Made by a program: the position numbers and the translations under genes. A DNA stretch of 42,147 bases. Origin: Candidatus Stygibacter australis. Lineage in GTDB: Bacteria; Cloacimonadota; Cloacimonadia; Cloacimonadales; TCS61. Location of the stretch: contig JAVCDJ010000235.1 in the NCBI GenBank assembly GCA_030765845.1, positions 1 through 42,147 of the forward strand, read 5' to 3'. Each line of letters begins with the position of its first letter. The first letter of the stretch is position 1. The notes under the pieces were generated by a model. The model was not told where the DNA came from. It worked only from the letters and a program-made list of their open reading frames with translations, and made no database searches. Below, piece by piece: positions 18,110 to 26,990 of the stretch.

Positions 18110-18496
18110 TTATTTAAACATTTCTTCCTGAAGCTTCACTTGCAAAGTGTCTACTTCAATAGAAGAGGTATAACCCCATTGCTGAGCTCTACGAAAGCAG
18201 TCTTGTGCTTTACTTAGATTGCCCTTAATATGAGTGGTTGTTTCATCACTGGATTCGTTCATAAAGTAGTCTGACATTGCCAGGAGCATGTGGGTTCTCC
18301 CCTTGGCATACCAGGTTAAGGCATCTTGACGATTAAATGTCAATGCCTTGGCATAATGGGCTATTGCCATTTCATATTGCATATCTTGTTCAGCCTTTAA
18401 ACCCTTAATATAGTACCCTTCGGTCTCATCAGGTTTTTGACAACCGGCTAATAGCACAATGCCTATTACCAGGATCAATATTACATTCTTATACAT
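18110..18496 (-). CDS. TPR-type lipoprotein
   Basis: 128 residues with a clear lipoprotein signal: MYKNVILILVIGIVLLAGC, lipobox LAGC with Cys at 19. The mature part holds about two tetratricopeptide-like helical hairpins (GLKAEQDMQYEMAIAHYAKA, then ALTWYAKGRTHMLLAMSDYF) and a third weaker helix pair. It probably acts as a periplasm-facing scaffold or adaptor. It sits inside the minus-strand run between another lipoprotein and cobO with 15-46 bp gaps. No specific partner can be named. Confidence 0.8.
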   Translation of the reverse strand: MYKNVILILVIGIVLLAGCQKPDETEGYYIKGLKAEQDMQYEMAIAHYAKALTFNRQDALTWYAKGRTHMLLAMSDYFMNESSDETTTHIKGNLSKAQDCFRRAQQWGYTSSIEVDTLQVKLQEEMFK

Positions 18497-18542
18497 GATT
18501 TCACCTCAATCCTTGTGGATATTTTTTATAATTTTCGTTCAA

Positions 18543-19091
18543 TTATTCAATTTCGAGAGAATCAAAAAAATGATCTCCCACCTCGATTTCTTTATCTGAT
18601 ATTGAATATACATGGATCAGTTCTATTATTTTACCATCATAAATATATATCCTGCTTCGGGCATGATTAGTGCGCTTCACTAACTGCCATTCCTGCTCCT
18701 CCATCAGATGACCATTATCAAAAAGTCTTTGCATATTGATCTGCTTCGCTTCACTCAGAAAACCAATTGTTGGACGATCTACTTTGCCCAGCAATTCATC
18801 TGCTGTCATATTTTCATATCGGCTTTTTTCATAATTTGCCAGGATAATAAAAAACTGCTGATTTGATTTAGGATCAATCACGGTCCATTGATCATACTCA
18901 TCTTTATCTATAGATGAGTTGGTTGACATTGTGAAATGCCGGGGTTTTCCTGGAATCTGAATACTAAAACCCGCTTCAGTATTCTGAAATCCGTTCCATC
19001 TATGATATTTCCACATGGCGCAGCCAGTTAGCTGTGTGAGTAATAGGATCACTGATATTAACAGCAAAATATTAATTTCAACTTTTTTCAA
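18543..19091 (-). CDS. Lipoprotein of unknown function
   Basis: About 182 residues. The frame is open from an ATG at 19106, but I prefer the TTG at 19091. An AGGG site sits 8 nt before it, and the protein then begins MKKVEINILLLISVILLLTQ, a textbook lipoprotein signal ending in lipobox LTGC. The ATG has no visible ribosome site. The mature domain (FSIQIPGKPRHFTM, FFIILANYEKSRY, SRIYIYDGKIIELIHVYS, HFFDSLEIE) resembles small exported alpha/beta proteins that follow the pattern 'fsi.fPgkP...'; I cannot assign a function. It overlaps the end of the HD-GYP gene, indicating coupled translation. Confidence 0.75.
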   Translation of the reverse strand: MKKVEINILLLISVILLLTQLTGCAMWKYHRWNGFQNTEAGFSIQIPGKPRHFTMSTNSSIDKDEYDQWTVIDPKSNQQFFIILANYEKSRYENMTADELLGKVDRPTIGFLSEAKQINMQRLFDNGHLMEEQEWQLVKRTNHARSRIYIYDGKIIELIHVYSISDKEIEVGDHFFDSLEIE

Positions 19092-20289
19092 ACTCAAATC
19101 CCTCATCGATTATTTGCTGACATATTTCTACTATTTCAGGATGATAATGTTCTCCCTTGCGGTTAAATATCTCTTCCATGGCGATATCTATTCCAAGCGC
19201 TTTTCGATATGGTCTGGACAAGGTCATAGATTCTACAACATCTGCCACACCAAGTATTTGAGATTCCAGAAGTAATTCTGTGCTGTTCTTCCCTTCAGGA
19301 TAACCTTCTCCATTATACCGTTCATGATGCTCCAGAACCACTCTCGCAAGTGGCCAGGGAAAATCTATTGATTTTAATACTTCATATCCTGTCATCGGAT
19401 GACCGCGTAATATCTCCCAATCATCAATATCTAGTACACCTTCCTTTACCAGAAGCTCCATAGGTACTTTGATCTTACCGATATCATGCAGATATCCTGC
19501 AAGTTTCAGCATTTTACATGTCTCTGATGGCATACCCATTCTCTCTGCGATCAGCTTTGCCAGATCACCTACATTACGCGCATGACCTGCAGTATAAGCA
19601 TCTCTTAACTCAATAGTTGAGCTTAAGCTGCTTACGGTTTGTTCAAAAACTCTGTCCAGTCTTTCATAAGATTTTTGTAATTTTACTTCCGCTCTTTTTC
19701 GTCTTTGATTTTCATATTCCAAACTACGTAAAGTACCGTATGAACGTAAACCGCCAATCAAACTGGTGATCATCTTCTGGGCGGTCAGCTCTGTTTTCAG
19801 CTTGTAATCATCTATTTCATAATCCATGATCACTTTGCTCTCAGGTGCTTCTCCAGGCTGTCCGGTACGCAAAATCAAACGGGTAGTCCGATTGCCAAGC
19901 TCATCTCTTAGATAGCGCACTACTTCCAGTCCAGCATGAGATGTTTCCATCACCACATCAAGAAAAACTAAAGCTATATCCTCTGACTCTGCCAGTATTT
20001 TACACGCCTCAGCTCCGCTATAGGCATCAATGATTTCTACAGGTTTGTCCTGATAACTCACATCTTCAAAAAGCATACTCGTGATCGTATGCACATCTTC
20101 TTCATCATCTACAACCAGTATCTTCCAAATGGTAAAATCTGCTGATAATTCGCGTTCTACCTGGTTATTACTTTTTTGCTTCTTACTCTCTTCTACCGGC
20201 TTTTCTTCTTCCTGCTCAGGTGCAAAAAGTAATTCATCAGATTGTTCGGAATCTTCAAATTTAAAGATCTCACCATTTTTCTCAAACAT
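19078..20289 (-). CDS. Response regulator with HD-GYP c-di-GMP phosphodiesterase domain
   Basis: 403 residues. An acidic, Lys/Glu-rich N-terminal ~50 residues precede a receiver domain (~55-175). The receiver has acidic pocket D61/D62, phospho-acceptor D111 in VFLDVVMET, and the RTGQPGEAPE and DYKLKTEL segments characteristic of the DUF3369-associated receiver class. A coiled linker (~190-225) joins an HD-GYP domain (~225-400): HARNVGDLA, the HD pair in LHDIGKIKVP (H268/D269), RGHPMTGYEVL and the diagnostic HHERYNGEGYPEG (321-333). By family it hydrolyses c-di-GMP when phosphorylated. Its ATG is 4 bp after the STAS gene, with GAGGAC as ribosome site. No histidine kinase is in the window. Confidence 0.92.
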   Translation of the reverse strand: MFEKNGEIFKFEDSEQSDELLFAPEQEEEKPVEESKKQKSNNQVERELSADFTIWKILVVDDEEDVHTITSMLFEDVSYQDKPVEIIDAYSGAEACKILAESEDIALVFLDVVMETSHAGLEVVRYLRDELGNRTTRLILRTGQPGEAPESKVIMDYEIDDYKLKTELTAQKMITSLIGGLRSYGTLRSLEYENQRRKRAEVKLQKSYERLDRVFEQTVSSLSSTIELRDAYTAGHARNVGDLAKLIAERMGMPSETCKMLKLAGYLHDIGKIKVPMELLVKEGVLDIDDWEILRGHPMTGYEVLKSIDFPWPLARVVLEHHERYNGEGYPEGKNSTELLLESQILGVADVVESMTLSRPYRKALGIDIAMEEIFNRKGEHYHPEIVEICQQIIDEGFEFEKS

Positions 20290-20293
20290 CTAT

Positions 20294-20629
20294 TTAGTCC
20301 TCAAAGCCTTTTAAAGCATCTTCCAGGGTTGCGTACACCTTAGTGAATTTATCAAAGTGGGTAAGCTCAAATACTTTCTCAACTTTGCCATTGGGTGAAC
20401 ACACGGCCATTTCTCCACCTCGTTCTTCAAGAAGCTTCTGAAAACTTATTAATACTCCCAGACCTTTACTATCAACGTATTCTAATTCCTCACAGTCAAT
20501 TATCACCCGATTAGTTTTAGTAGAAAATTCCAGAAGCTTGTATTCCATCTGCATTACCTGTTCGCTATATAATTCACCATAGATATTGATCACAAGTATA
20601 TCACCGATAAATTTATGTCCTATTTCCAT
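20294..20629 (-). CDS. STAS-domain anti-sigma factor antagonist
   Basis: 111 residues, a single STAS domain (SpoIIAA/RsbV-like). The conserved phosphorylatable serine is S54 in YVDSKGLGVLISF. In partner-switching systems the unphosphorylated protein binds an anti-sigma kinase and is reactivated by a PP2C phosphatase. The gene immediately upstream (3 bp away) encodes exactly such a phosphatase, so the pair is a coherent switch module. The anti-sigma/kinase partner is not in the window. Ribosome site AGAGGTGA precedes the ATG. Confidence 0.92.
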   Translation of the reverse strand: MEIGHKFIGDILVINIYGELYSEQVMQMEYKLLEFSTKTNRVIIDCEELEYVDSKGLGVLISFQKLLEERGGEMAVCSPNGKVEKVFELTHFDKFTKVYATLEDALKGFED

Positions 20630-20632
20630 AAA

Positions 20633-22219
20633 TCACCTCTTTGGTTGCTTATCACTGATTTTAATCTTCAACTCCTGAAATCCGGTATAATTTATACTCT
20701 TAAAGGATATATTTAAACTACTGGACTCCGTGACAGGAATTTTCTCCAGGTTTGACTTTAAAAGAGTTTCTGGTGCCTTTGGTGTCATGAACCACAACGT
20801 GATCTCTAAATTATTACCTTCCGCTTCACTTATCTCTGATAAATAGCGGATTTCTTTATCTGGAATATCCATCTCCAGATTGATCAAACTACAGAACCAG
20901 TCATTACCCAATGATTCTATCCCTTTCACAAATTCGGCAGAAAGCTTCTTATAATTCGCAAATTTCACAAGCTGCTCTTTGATCAAGCACAATTCCGTCT
21001 TGATATTTCCCGAAAAAAATGTTAAACCCTCAGGACTATCAGCATCATGTATTTTACTGAAAGCTACTAAAGTGAAATCATCAGTGCTGATATCATAATT
21101 ATTTTCCACCAAAGTATTACGGATCATCAAAGGCAATACTACGGCAGGATATTTTCCTGCTTTCTTCTTTATAAACTTCTTTAATCCAGATATTCCTAAT
21201 TCTTCTCCAGCATCATTTTCACATTCAAATAAACCGTCTGTGTATAAAAAAAGGATCTCATGGGTATTAAAATCCATCCGGTTCTCTTCGTCTGGAGTAT
21301 ATAAATAATTTGGCAGCCAGCCAACTGGGATAGAACCTTCAGTTTTATGAGTTTTAATAGATTTTGTGGCTCTATTATAGATCAATATTGGTGGATGACC
21401 GGCATTCAGAGAACGAATATAATGCTCCTCGCAATTTATATAGCATAAAAGAAGGGTCATATAATCCCCCCTGAAAAGCTCCCTTGTCAATATCACGCTC
21501 AAACGGTTTAATATCTGATAGGGTTCCCGAAGCTTTTCATCTTCTATCACCCGGTTGATAGTAGTCTTTACCGCTGTCATAAGTAGTGCTGCTTTCACGC
21601 CATGACCGGAAATATCCCCGATATAACATATATATTCTGAATCAGAGATCTTGATTATATCATAAAGATCTCCACCTATTCTGCTTGAAGGAACATAAGT
21701 AGAGGTAAAAAACAGATCCTGCTCTATGATCAGATAATCAGGTAATAAATATTCCTGCACACTGCCGGCTGTTTCCAGATCTTTTACCAGAGCAGTATAT
21801 AATTCATTGATTTTGAGGGATTGCTCCTGTACTTTCTTATCCAGAATGATATTTGCTGCCAGATCCTCTACCAGTTTAAATAACTGCTTGATCTGAAATG
21901 GCTTTAATATATACCCATTTACTCCGATCTCGATTGCTTCCAAAAGCGAGCGTGTGTCACTATGAGCAGAAAGCATGATGATTTTAGTCGAACTCTTAAG
22001 CTTACGGATCTTATTTATCATCTCTAGACCATTCATCACCGGCATACGGATATCTGTAATCACCAGATCTGGTTCAATTTCCTTAAATACTTCATAACCC
22101 TCTTCACCGTTACTTGCAGTATAGATTCTGTTTACTCGTCTCCTAAGACTCTTAGCCATATTGTTGCGTATGTAATCTTCATCTTCTACATATAAAATTG
22201 AAATATCTAATTTATCCAA
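20633..22219 (-). CDS. Receiver-PP2C (SpoIIE-type) phosphatase
   Basis: 528 residues. The N-terminal receiver domain (1-~120) has E12/D13, phospho-acceptor D56 in VITDIRMP, and K106 in ILKPF. A helical linker (~120-165) leads to a PP2C/SpoIIE phosphatase domain (~165-385) with metal ligands D184 (GGDLYD), D202 (GDISGHG) and D328 (LYTDG), plus NAGHPPIL. The C-terminal ~140 residues are a separate alpha/beta region of unknown type, possibly a weak HATPase-like or second regulatory domain. It starts with TTG, supported by GGAGG 7 nt upstream. Expected role: dephosphorylation of the STAS protein encoded next, controlled by an unlinked histidine kinase. It heads the seven-gene minus-strand run. 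Confidence 0.92.
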   Translation of the reverse strand: MDKLDISILYVEDEDYIRNNMAKSLRRRVNRIYTASNGEEGYEVFKEIEPDLVITDIRMPVMNGLEMINKIRKLKSSTKIIMLSAHSDTRSLLEAIEIGVNGYILKPFQIKQLFKLVEDLAANIILDKKVQEQSLKINELYTALVKDLETAGSVQEYLLPDYLIIEQDLFFTSTYVPSSRIGGDLYDIIKISDSEYICYIGDISGHGVKAALLMTAVKTTINRVIEDEKLREPYQILNRLSVILTRELFRGDYMTLLLCYINCEEHYIRSLNAGHPPILIYNRATKSIKTHKTEGSIPVGWLPNYLYTPDEENRMDFNTHEILFLYTDGLFECENDAGEELGISGLKKFIKKKAGKYPAVVLPLMIRNTLVENNYDISTDDFTLVAFSKIHDADSPEGLTFFSGNIKTELCLIKEQLVKFANYKKLSAEFVKGIESLGNDWFCSLINLEMDIPDKEIRYLSEISEAEGNNLEITLWFMTPKAPETLLKSNLEKIPVTESSSLNISFKSINYTGFQELKIKISDKQPKR

Positions 22220-22616
22220 ATCTACCTCCAGATTGCCGTGTTTACCTGCATCTCAGAATTTAATCCATAAATTCTACTTAATACCTATTCAATTATTTCA
22301 TATTATTATGTAAAGCATTTTATTACCCGAATTAGTTCTCTCTTACCTCTTATATAAACTTCACTTCACATATTTCCCACCCATTTCCCGCATATTTACC
22401 GCTTGCACTCGAAACGACACCACATTTTTTTGTTGTGTCGTTTCGAGTGCGATTGGATGGGGATTTCTGTGATGCTGCTTTGTATTCACTTGCAGTATAA
22501 CAAAGATGCCTGAAGGGACTGAGAAATAACTGTTATGATTATTTTGATTGACTTATAGATTTAACTGGATAGAAAGTAAACATTATAAATTCAGGAATAA
22601 AAGCGGGGAGTTAAAA
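22220..22616. other. Divergent intergenic region between the signalling operon and ispD
   Basis: Nearly 400 bp with promoters expected in both directions. The notable element is the perfect 16-bp palindrome listed separately, placed almost midway between the two start codons. The frame of ispD stays open upstream to 22548, but the conserved protein begins at 22617. I see no other gene. Confidence 0.6.
22405..22450. repeat. Perfect 16-bp inverted repeat (palindromic hairpin)
   Basis: Left arm 22405-22420 (GCACTCGAAACGACAC) and right arm 22435-22450 are exact reverse complements, with a 14-nt spacer containing T7. A further 3 bp pair after one mismatch. No T-tract follows on either strand and the flanking genes diverge, so it is not a normal terminator. 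It is either an operator or regulatory hairpin or a dispersed palindromic repeat. Confidence 0.85.
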
Positions 22617-23288
22617 ATGAATGTGGCATTGATCATGGCGGGTGGCTCAGGCAGGCGCATGCAGAGTAATCTAAAAAAGCAGTATATTGAAATTCATGGA
22701 AAACCACTTCTGGCTTACACTCTGGCAAAATTTTGTGAACACTCTGAAATTGATAAAGTAATCGTTGTGTCTCCAGAAAATGATGTTAATGGCACTATAG
22801 CTATTTGTCAGGAATATTTTCCCCAGCAGGAAATTATGGTCATACCAGGTGGGGCAGAGAGACAGATTTCAGTAATTAATGGTTTGAAAGCATGTTCGCC
22901 AGATACATCTCTGGTGCTTATTCATGATGCGGTGCGACCTTTCGTTACCGCTGAGCTTATCTCGGAATTAATAGCTTTGGCAAAGATAAAAAAAGCTGTG
23001 ATACCCTGCAGTCCAGTGAGATATACAATTAAAAGAATAGCAGATGGCAGGATTTTGGAAACCGTTCCAAGGAGTGATCTATTTAATGCCCATACCCCGC
23101 AGGTATTTGATTATGAGCTTATTTATGAGTATCATCAGAAGGCCTTGCAGGTGGAGTATAAATTTACTGATGACAGCTCCATTCTGGAATATTTCCAGAT
23201 ACCGGTTTACTATCTTCCTTGTGATGACAGCAATTTTAAGATCACTCAACCGCAGGATCTGCAGCAGGCTGAACTAATTTTGAAGTAA
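22617..23288 (+). CDS. ispD: 2-C-methyl-D-erythritol 4-phosphate cytidylyltransferase
   Basis: 223 residues from the chosen ATG, which follows GGGGAG by 7 nt; the protein then starts with the expected MNVALIMAGGSGRRM. Third step of the MEP isoprenoid pathway: CTP plus MEP gives CDP-methylerythritol. Motifs include the nucleotide-binding AGGSGRRM with KKQYIEIHGKPLL, PGGAERQISVINGL, IHDAVRPFV, a DLFNAHTPQVF segment, TDDSSILE and the closing KITQPQDL. The length is typical. It shows the organism uses the non-mevalonate route. An exonuclease gene follows 30 bp downstream. Confidence 0.95.
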   Translation: MNVALIMAGGSGRRMQSNLKKQYIEIHGKPLLAYTLAKFCEHSEIDKVIVVSPENDVNGTIAICQEYFPQQEIMVIPGGAERQISVINGLKACSPDTSLVLIHDAVRPFVTAELISELIALAKIKKAVIPCSPVRYTIKRIADGRILETVPRSDLFNAHTPQVFDYELIYEYHQKALQVEYKFTDDSSILEYFQIPVYYLPCDDSNFKITQPQDLQQAELILK

Positions 23289-23318
23289 ATATTTAAAGAA
23301 TATTGAGGTAGGGATTGG

Positions 23319-23849
23319 ATGAATTACATTATAATTGATTTGGAAGCTACCTGCTGGAAGAATGATATGGATTTTACTAAGATGGAGACTATTGAGATAG
23401 GGGCTGTGAAGTTAGCTGGTGACAATCTGGAAGTTCTAAGTGAATTCTCTCATTTTGTGCGTCCTGTAGAAATCCCTCAGCTTAGTGATTTCTGCACAGA
23501 ACTCACTTCTATCACTCAGCAGGATGTTGATAAAGCTGAGCCTTTCAATATTGTTTTTCCTGAGCTGCTAAAGTGGATAGGTGAAGAAGATTACAAAATG
23601 GTCAGCTGGGGCAGTTATGATCTTACTCAATTTACGATAGACTGCCGGCGTCATGACATTAACCTGCCGGAAAGATTTGCAGAAGAGCATATTAATCTCA
23701 AGAAAGAATTTGCGAAGCTAAAGCAGCGTCGTCCCTGCGGCATGAAGCAGGCACTCAGGATCTTGAATATTCCCCTTGCAGGCACACATCACCGTGGCAT
23801 AGATGATGCCCGTAATATTGCCAAAATTGCCCAACACGTTTTTAAGTAG
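23319..23849 (+). CDS. DEDDh 3'-5' exonuclease, KapD/ERI-1-like
   Basis: 176 residues, a stand-alone RNase T/DNA polymerase epsilon-type exonuclease domain. Catalytic carboxylates are D7 and E9 in IIDLEATCW, the Asp in SWGSYDLTQF and the final Asp in THHRGIDDARN, with the preceding His giving the DEDDh subclass. The METIEIGAVKL segment and the wide Exo I sequence resemble KapD and eukaryotic ERI-1 nucleases, which trim the 3' ends of small RNAs or DNA; the physiological substrate here is unknown. It is probably co-transcribed with ispD and ends 15 bp from the convergent GH38 gene. Confidence 0.88.
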   Translation: MNYIIIDLEATCWKNDMDFTKMETIEIGAVKLAGDNLEVLSEFSHFVRPVEIPQLSDFCTELTSITQQDVDKAEPFNIVFPELLKWIGEEDYKMVSWGSYDLTQFTIDCRRHDINLPERFAEEHINLKKEFAKLKQRRPCGMKQALRILNIPLAGTHHRGIDDARNIAKIAQHVFK

Positions 23850-23864
23850 AGTGAAAAAAATATC

Positions 23865-26800
23865 CTATTTTCCGTATTTAAGTCGGAATGTTCTGATTTC
23901 AAAGGGTTCAAAGAATAAACTTGTTTCACGGGCATCTTTGCAATGAAGATACTGGCTGTTTTCCAGGAGATCCGTTTCTATGAATTCCTTCCAGTTCCTG
24001 TCAGATTTCAATTTGATCTCAGTTTGAGTTCCATAATATTCATATAACCTAAGGATGATACCATCGCCATCTTCGGCTGGTTTCACGCTTTCTATTTTGA
24101 CGTTTTTGCCACAGATAGAGAAATAAGCCTTTTCTAATTGTTCCGGCAATTCAGCTATTTTGTGCACGATCAGTTCGCTGTTGAATTCATGTGCTATGGG
24201 CAGTACTTGAGAATTGATCAGATTTCCTGAATGAGGCAGGAAACCATAACGGAAGGTATGCTCTCCGATATCAGCCGTATTATCTGGATATTGGGGACTT
24301 CGAAGCAGGGTGAGTTCCATAATATTATCTTTCACGTAATGACCATATTTGCAATCGTTGACAATTGCAAAACCACAATCAGACTGACTGAGGTCAGCAT
24401 AGCGATGTCCGCAAACCTCAAATTTTGCCTGTTCCCAGGTAGTATTATTATGGGTTGCGCGCGTGATATTGCCATACTGGATCTCAAAATTTGCTTTATC
24501 TGTTTTAATATCGGGGACAACGCGCATTCTGAGCATTTTGTTCTTCTCCTGCCAGTTTATGGATGTCCAGCATTCCAGTAGTTTAGAGTTTGTTTTCAGG
24601 CTGATGATCTGGCTGATAGTAGAATTACCGATAGTGAACTCCATACTTATAGCAGCCCAAAGGTAGTCATGTTCTACGAAGCTGATATTTGAAAGTTTTG
24701 CCTGTTCGGGCTGGGTTTCACGATAAAAGTGATTGATATCCCAGGCTCCCCAGTCGTTTGGCTTATCTTCATAAAGCAGGATAATATTTGCTGCTTCACT
24801 GAGCATTTCACGATGCAGTTCTTTGTCAAAAATACTGGAAATCACGCCCTGTTCATCAAATTCTACCCGTAGCAGATTATTTTCCAGCAGGTTTTCATTT
24901 ACCTTCATTTTACGAGTATTCCGGATGGTCATATCCACTTTCTGCAATTTGATCGTAGTATAACCCATCGGTGGCACTTCAATTTCTACCAGCATCAGGT
25001 TCTGCTTTAAATTTGCTGGTAATTGATTACCAAAAGCGTCAAGAGCAATCCAGTTTTCATTATCATCTGGCAATTCCAGATTGATCACATCTTTTCGTTT
25101 CCAGCTTAAAGTATTAAATATCTGGTAATGGAAATCTTTCTGCCCATCTTCAGCAGGCAGATTCAGTTCTGCCAGCAGAGAATTCTTCATTTCTCTTAAA
25201 GTACGCAGATTAGCTTCGCTTAGGGCATGGGCATCTTCATAAACCCATTTGATCGAAGAACCCGGTAATATATCATGGAACTGGTTAAGGAGTGTGTTTT
25301 TCCAGATACGGTCAATAACCTCTTTATTCATATTACCAGTTATTGCACCCAGGAATTCCACATCTCTCAGGTTAAGCTCCAGCTGACGATTATATTTTTT
25401 CATTAGTGCTTGAGTGGTATAAGTTCCGCGATGGAGTTCCAGATAAAGTTCACCTTTCCAGAGGGGTAATCTGGAGGCAGGTATCCTACCCATTCTTTTA
25501 AAGAAATCTTCTGCAGTAGAAAATATAAAATTCACTGCACCTTCGGTGTTTTGCTGACGCTTACCAAGCTCAATATGAATTCTGCCGGGTCCACCACCGC
25601 CATCTCCAATGCCATAAAGATTAAGGAATTCATCAGCCACATCACTTTGAGCAAAGCGTTCTTCGCTTTCCAGGAGCTGCTTAGGGAGATTTGAGCAGTT
25701 ATAATCATTTGTGGGCAGGAAATGAGTGGCGATCTTTGTCCCGTCTATTCCTTCCCAATAGAAGGAGTGATGGGGAAAGATATTAGTTTCATTCCAGGAT
25801 ATCTTCTGGGTCATAAAGTAATCAACTCCGCATTTTTTGAGGATTTGCGGCAAGGCAGCAGAATATCCAAATACATCAGGCAGCCAGAGATTATTAACAT
25901 CCTGGTCAAATTCTTCTTTCCAGAATTTCTTGCCATAAAGACACTGCCGCACCATGGCTTCTCCACCTATCAGGTTCATATCAGGTTCCACCCACATGGC
26001 ACCCTGGCATTCCCACCTGCCTTCAGAAATTCTATTTTTTATTTCCTGATATAATTTGGGATAATCTTCTTTGACCCATTCATAAAGCTGGGGTTGTGAA
26101 GAGCCGAATACATATTCAGGATATTCTTCCATCATTCTCAGCGCTGTTGCAAAGGTGCGTCCTGCTTTACGTCTGGTTTCACGTACGGGCCAGAGCCAGC
26201 CGAGATCGAGATGTGAATGACCTACGCTGTAAACGTTAATCGCGCTTTTGTTTGCTGGTATTGCCAGCAATTTTCCTGTAAGCTTCAGGCTGTTTTTAAT
26301 GCCTTTGCCATTCTCAAACAGATTAATGGCATCGTTCGAGATCCTGATCAGTTTCTGGCGTCTGGGAGAGCGTTGCGGCAGTTTTGATATCAGTGATGAT
26401 ATAACTTCCAGATCATAATATAACTGCCAGGCTTTGCTATCTATAAGGCATAATTCCGCCTGCTGCAATCTATAAAATTCCTGTCCGGCACCAAATAATC
26501 CATTTGCTCCACCTTCCACAAGAAGTTTAATATCTTCATTACCTTCTGCTTTTTGATTGATAATTATCAGGCGTTTGGCAGAGGTTACGTTCCAGTGGAT
26601 CTTATTTGTGAGACCCTGGTGAGGGGTACCATCTTTGAATAGACAGCCTTCAGCTTCCAGATCAATCAGAGCACCCACTTCTTTACCTTTCCAACCAGCG
26701 GGAATTTTGCCAGTGAATTTAAACCAGCTGCTGCCCCAGGTTTTGCCCCATTCTTCTCCCTGCCTGATTGGCTGGAAATGATAATTTTTATTATCTGAGG

Positions 26801-26969
26801 TAGTAATATCTTTTCTGGAGAAATCTTCCAGGTTTTTATCGTAAGTGATAGGATACTCCTGATCATATATATATTCAGCCTTAAGTGAAATATTATCAGT
26901 AAATCTCAATTGAGCAATTTCATTTTTAAAGCGCTCGATACGAGTGATATAGATTTTCTCATTTTGCAT
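23865..26969 (-). CDS. Alpha-mannosidase, glycoside hydrolase family 38
   Basis: 1034 residues, the full length of bacterial/class II GH38 enzymes. No signal peptide is apparent, so it is likely cytoplasmic. The N-terminal beta domain covers ~1-240. The catalytic domain begins at VGHSHLDLGWLWP (zinc ligands H253 and D255), with nucleophile D365 in LWLPDVFGYS and the later zinc His in NQFHDILPGSS (H565). The C-terminal beta-sandwich domains cover ~650-1034. It releases mannose from alpha-mannosides. A GGAGG site precedes the ATG. It lies 21 bp after a MATE transporter on the same strand, so the two are probably co-transcribed, though a functional link is unproven. Confidence 0.93.
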   Translation of the reverse strand: MQNEKIYITRIERFKNEIAQLRFTDNISLKAEYIYDQEYPITYDKNLEDFSRKDITTSDNKNYHFQPIRQGEEWGKTWGSSWFKFTGKIPAGWKGKEVGALIDLEAEGCLFKDGTPHQGLTNKIHWNVTSAKRLIIINQKAEGNEDIKLLVEGGANGLFGAGQEFYRLQQAELCLIDSKAWQLYYDLEVISSLISKLPQRSPRRQKLIRISNDAINLFENGKGIKNSLKLTGKLLAIPANKSAINVYSVGHSHLDLGWLWPVRETRRKAGRTFATALRMMEEYPEYVFGSSQPQLYEWVKEDYPKLYQEIKNRISEGRWECQGAMWVEPDMNLIGGEAMVRQCLYGKKFWKEEFDQDVNNLWLPDVFGYSAALPQILKKCGVDYFMTQKISWNETNIFPHHSFYWEGIDGTKIATHFLPTNDYNCSNLPKQLLESEERFAQSDVADEFLNLYGIGDGGGGPGRIHIELGKRQQNTEGAVNFIFSTAEDFFKRMGRIPASRLPLWKGELYLELHRGTYTTQALMKKYNRQLELNLRDVEFLGAITGNMNKEVIDRIWKNTLLNQFHDILPGSSIKWVYEDAHALSEANLRTLREMKNSLLAELNLPAEDGQKDFHYQIFNTLSWKRKDVINLELPDDNENWIALDAFGNQLPANLKQNLMLVEIEVPPMGYTTIKLQKVDMTIRNTRKMKVNENLLENNLLRVEFDEQGVISSIFDKELHREMLSEAANIILLYEDKPNDWGAWDINHFYRETQPEQAKLSNISFVEHDYLWAAISMEFTIGNSTISQIISLKTNSKLLECWTSINWQEKNKMLRMRVVPDIKTDKANFEIQYGNITRATHNNTTWEQAKFEVCGHRYADLSQSDCGFAIVNDCKYGHYVKDNIMELTLLRSPQYPDNTADIGEHTFRYGFLPHSGNLINSQVLPIAHEFNSELIVHKIAELPEQLEKAYFSICGKNVKIESVKPAEDGDGIILRLYEYYGTQTEIKLKSDRNWKEFIETDLLENSQYLHCKDARETSLFFEPFEIRTFRLKYGK

Positions 26970-26990
26970 AAAACCTCCAGAACTGGTAAA

